From Paratractidigestivibacter sp963605405 (lineage in GTDB: Bacteria; Actinomycetota; Coriobacteriia; Coriobacteriales; Atopobiaceae), in NCBI GenBank assembly GCA_963605405.1, contig CAVCUP010000005.1:1-64000 (forward strand): 64,000 bases of DNA, in the 5' to 3' direction. The notes under the pieces were generated by a model. It was not told the origin of the DNA. It was given only the letters and a program-made list of their open reading frames with translations, and did not search any database. Position 1 is the first letter of the stretch. Every line of letters starts with the position of its first letter. Positions 8,120 through 16,259 of this stretch are shown here, in pieces. The translations under genes and the position numbers were made by a program.

Positions 8120-9097
8120 CTACTTGATGACCTGGTTGGAGCTGCGGTCGGAGAAGAGCGCGACGAGGCCGACGAAGACGATGCCGAGGAAGAGCTGCTG
8201 CATCTCGGTGGTGAGGCCGAGCATGACGAGGCCCTTCTCGAGGACGAGGTAAGAAAGCACGCCGACCACGATGTTGGAGAAGCGGGCGCGGGCGCCGCCG
8301 TTGATGGGCATGCCGCCGAGGACCATGGCGATGAGGAGCTTGGTCTCGAACATGTTGCCGGAGGAGGCGGTGACGGAGCCGACCTTGATGGCGTTGACGA
8401 AGGCGGCCAGGCCGATGATGCAGCCGGCGACCACGTAGACGAGGATCTTGGTCTTCTGGACCTTGATGCCGGCGAAGCGGGCGGCCTTCTCGTTGGCGCC
8501 GATGGCCTTGAGGTTGTGGCCGATGCAGGTGAAGCGGGTCACGACGTAGGTCACAATGAGCACGGCGATGGTGATGCCCATGAGGAAGCCCATGTCGTTG
8601 AAGCTGCCCTGCACGTAGGTGGCGGCGTAGACCGGGTTCTGGGTGGTGATGAGCTGGACGACGCCGCGCAGCAGGAACATGGTGCAGTTCGTGACGACGA
8701 AGGACGCGATCTGGCCCTTGACGTGCAGCAGCGCATTTACGAGCGAGATGGCAGCGCCGGTGGCGATGGAGCCGGCCAGCGCGAGCGCGAGGTTCGTCTG
8801 CGAGAGATAGCAGAACACGGCGCAGCAGATGCCGAGCATAGAGCCCTGGGAGAAGTCCAGGCAGCCCATCGTCATGATGAGCCAGATGCCGCATGCGCCG
8901 ATCATGAGCATGTAGCCGCCCGAGAGGATCAGCGTGAGGTTCTTCGGCGTGAGGATCTTTCCGCCCGTCGCGACGGCGAAGAAGACCACGATGATCGCGA
9001 ATGCCACGAAGGGCAGGAAGGTCTGGACCTGAGCGAAGTCAAAGGACTTCTTGGGTGCGGCCTTTGCGTCGGCGACCGCGGTGTTGTTGGATGCCAT
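8120..9097 (-). CDS. Sugar ABC transporter permease (RbsC/AraH family)
   Basis: One of two membrane subunits of a carbohydrate-uptake-2 (CUT2) type importer. 325 residues, with a cytoplasmic start followed by about eight to ten hydrophobic segments from residue 27 on (FLPFVAFAIIVVFFAVAT, MLMIGACGIWLIM). The family motif GHNLKAIGANEKAARFAGIKV, which contacts the ATPase, is at roughly residues 195-215. It lies downstream of the ATPase gene (12-bp gap) and upstream of araA. With the other permease, the ATPase and the binding protein it forms the presumed L-arabinose importer. Confidence 0.93.
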   Translation of the reverse strand: MASNNTAVADAKAAPKKSFDFAQVQTFLPFVAFAIIVVFFAVATGGKILTPKNLTLILSGGYMLMIGACGIWLIMTMGCLDFSQGSMLGICCAVFCYLSQTNLALALAGSIATGAAISLVNALLHVKGQIASFVVTNCTMFLLRGVVQLITTQNPVYAATYVQGSFNDMGFLMGITIAVLIVTYVVTRFTCIGHNLKAIGANEKAARFAGIKVQKTKILVYVVAGCIIGLAAFVNAIKVGSVTASSGNMFETKLLIAMVLGGMPINGGARARFSNIVVGVLSYLVLEKGLVMLGLTTEMQQLFLGIVFVGLVALFSDRSSNQVIK

Positions 9098-9109
9098 TCG
9101 TCTTCCCTC

Positions 9110-10615
9110 CTAGACCATCTTGGCGATGAGGTCCTGGTCGGTAAGCTCAGGGCTGCGCTGGAGCTCAGCGTTGATCTTGCCGTCCTTCATGATGTAGATG
9201 CGGTCGCACATGCCGATGAGCTCCATGATCTCCTCGGAGATGATGAGAATGGCCTTGCCCTCGGCGCGCATGTCCTCGAGCAGCTGGTAGATGGCGGCCT
9301 TGACCTTGATGTCGATGCCGCGGGTGGGCGAGTCGAGCACGAGGATGTCGGACTTCTTGCCGAGCCAACGGGCCAGGACGACCTTCTGCTTGTTGCCGCC
9401 GGAGAGCGCGGAGACGTGCTGCTTGACGTTGACCATCTTGGTCTGCATCTGGGCGGCGTAGGTGTCGGCGAACTCGCGGAGCTTCTTGTCGGAGAGGAAC
9501 ATGCCCATATCGCGCATCGAGGGGATGGTGATGTTGTCCTCGATGGAGTCGTTGATGAGCAGCGACTCGTTGTCGCGGTCCTTGGAGGCGTAGGCGATGG
9601 AGTGGTCAATCGCCGTGTTGATGTCGTTGACGTGGGTGCCGTCGGCGAGGACGACCTCGCCGGTGCGGTCGTAGGACGCGCCGAAGATGGCCTTGCCGAC
9701 CTCGTGCATGCCGCACTCGGAGAGGCCGCCGAAGCCGAGGATCTCGCCGTAGTGCAGGTCGAAGGTCAGGTCCTCGACCTCGCCGGGGACGCTCACGTTC
9801 TGGACGCTGACGGCGACCTGGCCGGCCTTCTCGGCCTTGTAGTCGGGGTAGTCGGTGCGGTAGTAGTGGTCGTCCATCTCGCGGCCGACCATGAGGGTCT
9901 TGAGCTTGTCCTCGTCGACGTCGGACTTATTCACCGTGGTGATGTAGTCGCCGTCGCGCAGGATGGAGATGCGGTCGGACATCTCGATGACCTCGGCCAT
10001 GTCGTGCGAGATGAAGATGACGCAGTGGCCCTTGGCGCGGACGTCGCGCATGACCTCGAAGAGCTTCTTGCGGCCGCCCTCGCCGAGCGCCGTGGTGGTC
10101 TCGTCGACGACCAGGATGTCGGGGTCGAAGTAGGTGGAGCGGACGATCTCGACGAGCTTGCGGTCCTCGAAATCGTAGTTGTCGACCACGACGTCGGCCT
10201 TGATGTGGCCAAGCCCGTAGGCGTCGAGAAGCTCCTGGGCCTTCTTGTTCATGGCGCCGGTGTTCTTGATGCCGCCGCGCACGAACTGGTCCTCGTCGCC
10301 GAGGAACATGTTCTCGGCCACGGTGAGGCCGGGCAGGGTGCCCGTCTCCTGGACGACGATGGCGATGCCGTGGTGGTTCGCGTCGACCTGGTTCTTGGGC
10401 GCGACCTCCTTGCCGCGGAGGGTGAAGGTGCCGCCGCCGATGGGCAGGATGCCCGTGAGCATGTTCGTGAAGGTTGACTTGCCGGAGCCGTTCTCGCCGA
10501 TAAGCGCGTGGATCTCGCCCTCATAGAAGTCGAGGGAGACCTCCTTGACGGCGTGCGTGGGACCGAACTTCTTGTCGATCTTTTCGCCGTGGAGCAAAAG
10601 CTTCTGTTCAGACAT
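9110..10615 (-). CDS. Sugar ABC transporter, two-domain ATP-binding protein (RbsA/AraG family)
   Basis: Drives the CUT2 importer from the cytoplasmic face. 501 residues with two fused nucleotide-binding domains, as usual for RbsA/AraG/MglA. The first has Walker A GENGSGKST and Walker B DILVVDETT, and its signature region reads DYNFEDRKL-like rather than classic LSGGQ. The second has LSGGNKQKVVLARWL and LVLDSPTRGIDIKVKAAIY but a degenerate Walker A (GFGGLSECGMHEVGKAIFG), which is typical of this family. It lies between the two permease genes with gaps of 12 and 15 bp, so all are one transcript. Confidence 0.94.
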   Translation of the reverse strand: MSEQKLLLHGEKIDKKFGPTHAVKEVSLDFYEGEIHALIGENGSGKSTFTNMLTGILPIGGGTFTLRGKEVAPKNQVDANHHGIAIVVQETGTLPGLTVAENMFLGDEDQFVRGGIKNTGAMNKKAQELLDAYGLGHIKADVVVDNYDFEDRKLVEIVRSTYFDPDILVVDETTTALGEGGRKKLFEVMRDVRAKGHCVIFISHDMAEVIEMSDRISILRDGDYITTVNKSDVDEDKLKTLMVGREMDDHYYRTDYPDYKAEKAGQVAVSVQNVSVPGEVEDLTFDLHYGEILGFGGLSECGMHEVGKAIFGASYDRTGEVVLADGTHVNDINTAIDHSIAYASKDRDNESLLINDSIEDNITIPSMRDMGMFLSDKKLREFADTYAAQMQTKMVNVKQHVSALSGGNKQKVVLARWLGKKSDILVLDSPTRGIDIKVKAAIYQLLEDMRAEGKAILIISEEIMELIGMCDRIYIMKDGKINAELQRSPELTDQDLIAKMV

Positions 10616-10630
10616 GGTGGTATCCCTCCT

Positions 10631-11578
10631 TTACTTGACTACGGCGCCCTTGACGCGCTTAGTGGTGACCAGGACGATGAGAAGCAGCGTGGCGCCCGAG
10701 ACGATGTTGTTGATCGTGATGGGCATGCCGAGCGCGGTGAAGCCGGCGAACATCATGGCGATGAGGAACTCGCCGAGGACGATGGCGGCGACGGGGTGGC
10801 CGTACTTCTTGAAGGCCAGGCCGAAGAACGCGCCCATGAGCGGCTTGAAGTTGAGCGACTGGGACTGCATGCCGGTCATCGGGGTCTGCGAGGTGCCGTA
10901 GCCGATGTAGAGGACAGCCATGATGCCCACGAAGGTTGAGCAGAGCACGAAGGCGATGAACTTGTACTTGTCGATCTGAACGCCCATGTTCTTTGCCGTG
11001 AGCTCGTTGGCGCCGATGGCGTTGGCGTAGGTGCCGAGCTTGGTGTACTTGAGCAGGAACGTGCAGACGAAGAAGGCGATGAGCGCCAGGACCAGGTTCC
11101 AGGGATAGGAGCCGAAGAGCTTGTACTCGTCGGCGAGGCGGGTGCCCGCCCAGTTTGAGGCGAAGACCGAGAAGGACTCGTACAGAAGCGAGAGGCCCAC
11201 GGTGACGATCAGCGACGGGATGCGCAGCTTCGTGTACGCGAGGCCGTTGCAGGCCCCGAGGACCGCGCCGCACAGAATCGGGCCGACGACGACGCCGACG
11301 ATACCGAACTGCTGAGAGCAGCCGATGGCGATGAGCTCGGAGAGCACGAGCACGGAGCCCACGGAGAAGTCCCACAGGCCCATCGTGACGATAAAGTAAA
11401 GGCCGCAGCCTCCGACGGCGTAGATAAGGCCCGTCTGGAGATAGGTGAGCATCTGGTCAGGGGACCCGAAGGACGCCTGGCACAGCACCTTGAACACCAC
11501 CCAGCACACAGCCGTGATAACGAGGAGCAGGCCGACGCCGTACCACTGGCTCTGCCTCGCCTTCTTAAGAAGTTCCAT
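10631..11578 (-). CDS. Sugar ABC transporter permease (RbsC/AraH family), second subunit
   Basis: 315-residue polytopic membrane protein of the BPD_transp_2 (CUT2) family. Several hydrophobic segments are visible (GVGLLLVITAVCWVVFKVL, YAVGGCGLYFIVTMGLWDF). The coupling motif is TYANAIGANELTAKNMGVQI. It is a paralogue of the permease at 8120-9097, so the importer appears to use a heterodimeric membrane domain. The gene follows the binding-protein gene after a strong hairpin and precedes the ATPase gene by 15 bp. Confidence 0.93.
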   Translation of the reverse strand: MELLKKARQSQWYGVGLLLVITAVCWVVFKVLCQASFGSPDQMLTYLQTGLIYAVGGCGLYFIVTMGLWDFSVGSVLVLSELIAIGCSQQFGIVGVVVGPILCGAVLGACNGLAYTKLRIPSLIVTVGLSLLYESFSVFASNWAGTRLADEYKLFGSYPWNLVLALIAFFVCTFLLKYTKLGTYANAIGANELTAKNMGVQIDKYKFIAFVLCSTFVGIMAVLYIGYGTSQTPMTGMQSQSLNFKPLMGAFFGLAFKKYGHPVAAIVLGEFLIAMMFAGFTALGMPITINNIVSGATLLLIVLVTTKRVKGAVVK

Positions 11579-11621
11579 TCACCGTTCCTTCCCTTGGTGA
11601 CCCGCAGGTCCGTTCATAAAT

Positions 11622-11660
11622 GCTGGGGGCGGGCCCAGGGACCCCAGGCCCGCCCCCAGC
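11622..11660 (-). promoter_or_regulatory. Strong intercistronic hairpin after the binding-protein gene
   Basis: Perfect 14-bp arms GCTGGGGGCGGGCC (11622-11635) and GGCCCGCCCCCAGC (11647-11660), with no U-run. In importer operons such hairpins after the binding-protein gene commonly protect the upstream mRNA or cause partial termination, raising binding protein over permease. That role is inferred here. Confidence 0.72.
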
Positions 11661-11687
11661 TAACGGAGCAAAACTAGCCTGCTGCGC

Positions 11688-12896
11688 TTACGCGTGACGC
11701 GTCTTGACGTCCTCGATCGAGAGGCTGGTGGCAGCGGTGTTGAGCGCGTCGAAGTCCTTCTCGGCGAGCTCCTTCATCTCGTCGTCCGTGTAGGGGGCGT
11801 CGTCGACGAAGTACTTCTCGTAGTCCTCGTACTCCTTGACGGAGGAAACGAAGACGTAGGGGAACTTGATCTCCTTGCCGAAGTCGCCGGCCTTGGGCAG
11901 GTAGGACTCGGCGCCCTTGCAGGCGTTGTAGACCATGAGGAAGGCGTAGAGCGGGTCGCAGAAGTGGCCGCCGGACTCGCAGTACATGCCGCCGGTCTCG
12001 AGCTGCTCCTTAAGGTCGTCCAGGAAGTCGGTGGAGGCGACGCGAATCTTGCCGGTGAGGCCCATGTTCTTGAGCTGGCCCACGGAGCCGACCAGCGGGT
12101 CGCCGCCGCCGCCGGCGACGATCAGGGCGTCCATGCTCGCGTCGGCGTTGTAGAACTGCTGGGTGACGTTGGCGCCCTCGGTGGAGGAGGTGTTGGCATA
12201 CTGCGGGTCGGAGAGGGTTGCCTGGTCGCTCGGGTTGGCGGCGTTCCACTTCTCGACGCCGGACTGGTAGCCCTTCCAGCGCTCCTGGAAGGTGGCGTCG
12301 CCGACGGTCCAGGCCTCGAGCTTGATGTTACGGGCGCCCTTCTGGATGCCCTCGTAGGCGTCGGCGTTGTCGGCGGTCAGGAGCTCGATGAGCTTCTCGC
12401 CGTTGCCGACCTCGTCCTCGTGGACGGCGCCGACGTAGTACTGGGAGTTCTCGGCGACGGAGTAGACGTCGGGAGAGTTGTCCTTGGAGATCATGCGGTA
12501 GAACTGAGCCAGGTAGACCTCGTTGTCGTTGCAGGTGTTGATGGCGGAGGTCATCTCGGAGTCGGCGGAGTTGCAGACGACGATGCCGTTGCAGCCGGCG
12601 GCGCAGAGCTCCTCGATGGAAGCGGTGACCTGCTCGGAGACGTGGCCCTGGTCCTTGGTGATGACCTCGACGCCGAGAATGCCGGCGGCCTTCTTGATGA
12701 TCTCGACGGAGAGCTTGCCGAGGGCGTCGGTGGACGACCAGATGGAGACGCCGATCTTCACGCCGTCGCCGGAGGCGCTGGAGCCGCCGTCGGAGCTGGA
12801 GCCGGAGCCGGAGCAGCCGGCCAGGCCCGCCATGCCGGCGACGCCGCCTGCGAGACCTGCGTACTTGAGGAAGTTCCTCCTCGTAACGTTGCCCAT
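11688..12896 (-). CDS. Sugar ABC transporter substrate-binding lipoprotein with twin-arginine signal
   Basis: Extracytoplasmic binding protein of the periplasmic-binding-protein-1 type, 402 residues. The N-terminus combines a twin-arginine motif (TRRNFLKYAG, residues 5-14) with a lipobox (GLAGC, Cys about residue 28), followed by a Ser/Gly/Asp linker to about residue 45. It is therefore probably exported folded by Tat and lipid-anchored. The sugar-binding fold starts at VKIGVSIWSSTDALGKL. First gene of the transporter/araA/araB run, with a GAAGGGAAGGA ribosome site. L-arabinose is inferred as ligand from the downstream genes. Confidence 0.93.
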   Translation of the reverse strand: MGNVTRRNFLKYAGLAGGVAGMAGLAGCSGSGSSSDGGSSASGDGVKIGVSIWSSTDALGKLSVEIIKKAAGILGVEVITKDQGHVSEQVTASIEELCAAGCNGIVVCNSADSEMTSAINTCNDNEVYLAQFYRMISKDNSPDVYSVAENSQYYVGAVHEDEVGNGEKLIELLTADNADAYEGIQKGARNIKLEAWTVGDATFQERWKGYQSGVEKWNAANPSDQATLSDPQYANTSSTEGANVTQQFYNADASMDALIVAGGGGDPLVGSVGQLKNMGLTGKIRVASTDFLDDLKEQLETGGMYCESGGHFCDPLYAFLMVYNACKGAESYLPKAGDFGKEIKFPYVFVSSVKEYEDYEKYFVDDAPYTDDEMKELAEKDFDALNTAATSLSIEDVKTRHA

Positions 12897-12948
12897 GTTA
12901 AATCCTTCCCTTCGTTAGTGCTTCCCCTTCGCCCGCCCCTTTGGCGAG

Positions 12949-12964
12949 CGTAATTCGCTATCAA
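12949..12964. promoter_or_regulatory. Operator-like CpG-centred site upstream of the arabinose transporter operon
   Basis: CGTAATTCGCTATCAA shares GTAATTCG with the xfp site at 567-582. It lies 53-68 bp upstream of the binding-protein start. Weak match; proposed as the LacI-regulator site for the transporter operon. Confidence 0.32.
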
Positions 12965-13360
12965 TAAACACCTGCTAGAGATGCTTATTTGCTTTGATGC
13001 CTATTACCTTTTGTGAAACCTGGTGTCGGAGCTTCTTGCTCGCGATTCGTTGATTTATTTCTAACGCCTTACAAAGCCCTTGCGGTAATCGTGTGCCGCA
13101 AGCGGTAGGGAATTCATCGCGAGTGGTTTGTTTACATCCTTGTTTATACGTTTTTCGCTGGTCAGTACGGTTTTTTGTTTAGGTCTGTTTAGTTCAAAGC
13201 ACGTTTAGGGACGATTTGGAGCTCGATTATGTTTCCGAACGATGAATGCGAATTATTTGAGCGGTAGATATAAACACAGGTGTTTACATGTGGTCCTATC
13301 CCCTCGGCCGCTCCGTGTCACGCCCTCGTTACCGGCGTGAACGCGCGCGTGCGGGCACCT

Positions 13361-13366
13361 TATACT
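13361..13366 (+). promoter_or_regulatory. Putative -10 box for the UPF0210 gene
   Basis: TATACT lies 49 bases before the GTG start. A weak GTGAAC -35 candidate (13337-13342) sits 18 bases upstream. Motif only. Confidence 0.4.
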
Positions 13367-13414
13367 TGTGGCGTTACTGGTTGCACGCCAACGAACGACC
13401 GCAAAGGGGCGCAC

Positions 13415-14779
13415 GTGGACATCACTCCGCAGGAAGTAGCCGAGACCCTCTCGATGGTCTCCGAGCAGAACCTCGACCTCCGCACCATCACCATGGGCAT
13501 CAGCCTCGCCGGCTGCGCCGACGAGGACATGGGCCGCATGTGCGACAAGGTCTACGACAAGATCACCACCACGGCCGAGAACCTCGTGAAGACGGCCGAC
13601 GACCTGCAGGACGAGTACGGCATCCCCATCGCGAACAAGCGCGTGAGCGTGACCCCGGTGGCCCAGATCGCCGCCGGCTGCAAGGACGAGGACCTCTCTC
13701 CCCTCGCGCACGCCATGGACCGCGCGGCCGAGACCCTGGGCATCGACTTCATGGGCGGCTTCTCGGCCCTCGTGCAGAAGGGCATGGGCGCCACCGACCG
13801 CAAGCTCATCAACTCGATCCCCGAGGCGCTGGCCACGACCGAGCGCGTGTGCTCGTCGCTGAACATCGCCTCCACGCGCGCGGGCATCAACATGGACGCC
13901 GTGCTTCTTTCCGCCGAGACCATCCTGGAGTGCGCGCGCCGCACGGTCGACATCGACTGCTACGGCGCGGCCAAGTTCGTCGTGTTTGCGAACATGGTTG
14001 AGGACTCGCCGTTCATGGCGGGCGCCGTTCACGGCTCGGGCGAGGCCGACGCCGTGATCAACGTGGGCGTCTCCGGCCCGGGCGTGATGGCCGCCGCCCT
14101 CTCCGAGCTGCCCGATTCCGCGAACCTCATGGAGGTCGCCGAGCAGATCAAGAAGACCGCGTTCAAGATTACGCGCGCCGGCGAGCTCATGAGCCGCGAG
14201 GCGAGCCGCCGCCTGGGCGTCGAGAAGGGCATCGTGGACCTCTCGCTCGCGCCGACCCCGGCCGCGGGCGACTCCGTGGCAAAGATCCTGGAGATCATCG
14301 GCGTCGGCGAGTGCGGCGGCCCCGGCACCACGGCGGCGCTCGCGCTTCTCAACGACTGCGTCAAGAAGGGCGGCGTCATGGCGTCGTCCTCCGTGGGCGG
14401 CCTTTCCGGCGCGTTCATTCCCGTGTCCGAAGACGCCGGCATGATCCGGGCGGCCATCGACGGCGCGCTCACCATCGAGAAGCTCGAGGCCATGACCTGC
14501 GTGTGCTCCGTGGGCCTCGACATGATCGCCGTGCCGGGCGACACCTCGGTTGAGGCCATCGCCGGCATCATCGCCGACGAGATGGCCATCGGCGTGATCA
14601 ACACCAAGACCACGGCCGTGCGCCTGATCCCGGCCATCGGCAAGTCCGAGGGCGACATGCTCGAGTTCGGCGGCCTCTTTGGCTCCGCGCCGGTCATGCC
14701 CGTGAACAAGCACGCCGGCACCGTCCTCGCGCACCGCGGCGGCCGCTTCCCCGCCCCGATGAACTCGCTGAAGAACTAG
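13415..14779 (+). CDS. UPF0210 / PFL-family protein of unknown function
   Basis: 454-residue member of the UPF0210 (DUF711-like) family, whose structures resemble a glycyl-radical-enzyme barrel but whose function is not established. The family opening ITPQEVAETLSMVSEQNLDLRTITMGISLAGC is clear, as are later blocks such as ECGGPGTTAALALLND and the C-terminal RGGRFPAPMNSLKN. The start is the GTG at 13415 because AAAGGGG lies 6 bases upstream and the family starts here; a 45-codon upstream extension has no ribosome site and no homology I recognise. In many bacteria an ACT-domain gene precedes this family; none does here. A strong terminator follows. Confidence 0.9.
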   Translation: MDITPQEVAETLSMVSEQNLDLRTITMGISLAGCADEDMGRMCDKVYDKITTTAENLVKTADDLQDEYGIPIANKRVSVTPVAQIAAGCKDEDLSPLAHAMDRAAETLGIDFMGGFSALVQKGMGATDRKLINSIPEALATTERVCSSLNIASTRAGINMDAVLLSAETILECARRTVDIDCYGAAKFVVFANMVEDSPFMAGAVHGSGEADAVINVGVSGPGVMAAALSELPDSANLMEVAEQIKKTAFKITRAGELMSREASRRLGVEKGIVDLSLAPTPAAGDSVAKILEIIGVGECGGPGTTAALALLNDCVKKGGVMASSSVGGLSGAFIPVSEDAGMIRAAIDGALTIEKLEAMTCVCSVGLDMIAVPGDTSVEAIAGIIADEMAIGVINTKTTAVRLIPAIGKSEGDMLEFGGLFGSAPVMPVNKHAGTVLAHRGGRFPAPMNSLKN

Positions 14780-14810
14780 CGCGACGAGGACGCGCATCTC
14801 GCGTGAGCCG

Positions 14811-14852
14811 GCGCCCGCGGAGACTCGAGCGGTCTTCCGCGGGCGCTTTCTT
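14811..14852 (+). terminator. Rho-independent terminator after the UPF0210 gene
   Basis: Perfect 11-bp stem GCGCCCGCGGA (14811-14821) / TCCGCGGGCGC (14836-14846), followed by TTTCTT. Confidence 0.85.
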
Positions 14853-15223
14853 GTGGCTGTGCTCGAACCGCGCCGGGCAGGCGGGCGAGTGGGACGCGAT
14901 TTCCGGGCGTGCATCGGAGGGGCGTTTTCTGCGCGAGTCCCCTGCCTGCGGTTTTTCACCCGTTGTTTTGATATCCGCCCCGCCGTTCGACGAGAAGCCG
15001 CATCCGACCAACAACCAACCGACGAGGCCCGCGCGCTGACCGCCGCCCACGGCCTTCCTGGCCCCCTTTCACCGAATCGCCCGGGAGCCGCGAGCGAGAC
15101 AATCGCAAAACAGGCCCTTCTACCTGCCGCGCAGATGCCCGTAAGACATTCGCCAGACTTCGGGAAGACATCGAGGCCCCAACTCGTGATACCTTCGCGC
15201 ACACCCAATGAAGGAGGCGCGCG
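14853..15223. other. Intergenic region without recognisable content
   Basis: About 370 bp between a terminator and the next gene. I see no convincing ORF, RNA or repeat; only the GGAGG ribosome site near 15215 is clear. Confidence 0.6.
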
Positions 15224-16183
15224 ATGCCCGTCGTCTTAAGCCATGAATCGTCCCTGCGCTACTGGCTCACGAGCGGTCAGGGGCTACGGTCCATCGAACC
15301 CAACTGGAGTCGAAGCCTCGCTTTCGCCTCGGGGAACATGCGCGATGTCAAGCAGGCCGAGCTCCCGTTTGCGTACTCAAACCACGATAAGCTGCACGTG
15401 CTCGTCGGCGACCACGCGTCAACGAGGAACCAATTGGCGCTTGTGACGCATCGTTGGACGCGCCCCATACCGTCCGGCAGCCTCTATGAGTACGACGACT
15501 CTTGTCTCATATGCTCCCCAGAGTTTACATTTCTGCAGTTAGCGGCTTCACGCACCGTACTGGAGCTTATTCAAATCGGCACCTACCTGTGCGCGGGCTT
15601 CTCGATGTCGGAGGCCGGGGCCTTCGGCGAGCTCTGCTCGCCGGCCTCAACAATGGAGCGGCTCGAGGACTACCTTGCGTGCTCCTCCCGAGCACCCGGC
15701 GTCGCAAAAGCGCGGACAGCCCTTAGGCACGTCCTGCCGAACACGGCCTCACCAATGGAGATACTGATCGGCCTCGCCTTCACGCTGCCGACGCGCCTGG
15801 GCGGGTGGGGCTATCCCGACGCGCGCGCCAACGAAGACCTCACGGTCCCCCAGCATCTGAGGGGAACTCTCGCGTCTAGGAGGCTCCGCTGCGACCTCTA
15901 CTTTCCGAGCGTCAGGGGAGACATCGAGTACGATAGCGCGGCGTTCCATTCCGGCGCAGAGCAACTTGACTACACCCAGACAAGGCGAAACATCCTGGAG
16001 GCCATGGGAGTCAAGACAATATCCGCAACAAAGAGCCAGGTCAGAAGCTTCGAAAGGTTCGAGGACTTCATGTGGATGGCGATTGAGCGCCTTGGCCTCC
16101 CGTGGCGACCGCCTTCGGCGGAAACCCGCGCCAGACAGCACGAGCTCTACGACTTTCTCACCGGGCACAGCGTGCTCCCATAG
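15224..16183 (+). CDS. Hypothetical protein with a Vsr/DUF559-like C-terminal nuclease-type region (copy 1)
   Basis: 319 residues. It is a paralogue of the protein at 42780-43796: both begin MPV.(L/I)SH(E/D)S.L.YW, share a middle block (SPMEI....F.LP.RLGG here, SPMET....SFPARLGG there) and a C-terminal D.xxP....(I/L)EY.xAAFH block. That C-terminal block resembles the core of Vsr/DUF559-type PD-(D/E)xK nucleases (Asp, then GlyGlu/LeuGlu-Tyr, then His). Copy 1 reads IEYDSAAFH where copy 2 reads LEYNGAAFH. The ATG at 15224 has AAGGAGG 8 bases upstream. No signal peptide or membrane segment. Function unknown; nuclease activity is only a fold-level guess. It converges on murB. Confidence 0.75.
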   Translation: MPVVLSHESSLRYWLTSGQGLRSIEPNWSRSLAFASGNMRDVKQAELPFAYSNHDKLHVLVGDHASTRNQLALVTHRWTRPIPSGSLYEYDDSCLICSPEFTFLQLAASRTVLELIQIGTYLCAGFSMSEAGAFGELCSPASTMERLEDYLACSSRAPGVAKARTALRHVLPNTASPMEILIGLAFTLPTRLGGWGYPDARANEDLTVPQHLRGTLASRRLRCDLYFPSVRGDIEYDSAAFHSGAEQLDYTQTRRNILEAMGVKTISATKSQVRSFERFEDFMWMAIERLGLPWRPPSAETRARQHELYDFLTGHSVLP

Positions 16184-16188
16184 AAAAC

Positions 16189-16219
16189 TGCCGCCGACGC
16201 CGCTTTGGAATCGACGGCA
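16189..16219. terminator. Weak hairpin between convergent genes
   Basis: Arms TGCCGCCGA and TCGACGGCA (one mismatch) with a 13-base loop lie just after the stop at 16183. CTTTT follows on the plus side. It may act as a terminator for the convergent pair. Confidence 0.4.
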
Positions 16220-16259
16220 ACTGGGCTTTTGTAAACGGAGGGGCCTGACGGCTGCAGTT

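Larger units (their letters stand above)
12897..13414. other. Divergent regulatory region between the arabinose operon and the UPF0210 gene
   Basis: A 518-bp region that is more AT-rich than its surroundings and has no credible gene. It holds the operator-like site at 12949-12964, a near-palindrome TAAACACAGGTGTTTA at 13271-13286 whose half TAAACACC recurs at about 12965, and the TATACT box at 13361. It must contain the promoters of both flanking transcripts. Confidence 0.6.

Noticed and set aside
13280..13414. 45-codon N-terminal extension of the UPF0210 protein
   Set aside because: The GTG at 13415 has the ribosome site and matches the family start; the extension spans the promoter region.
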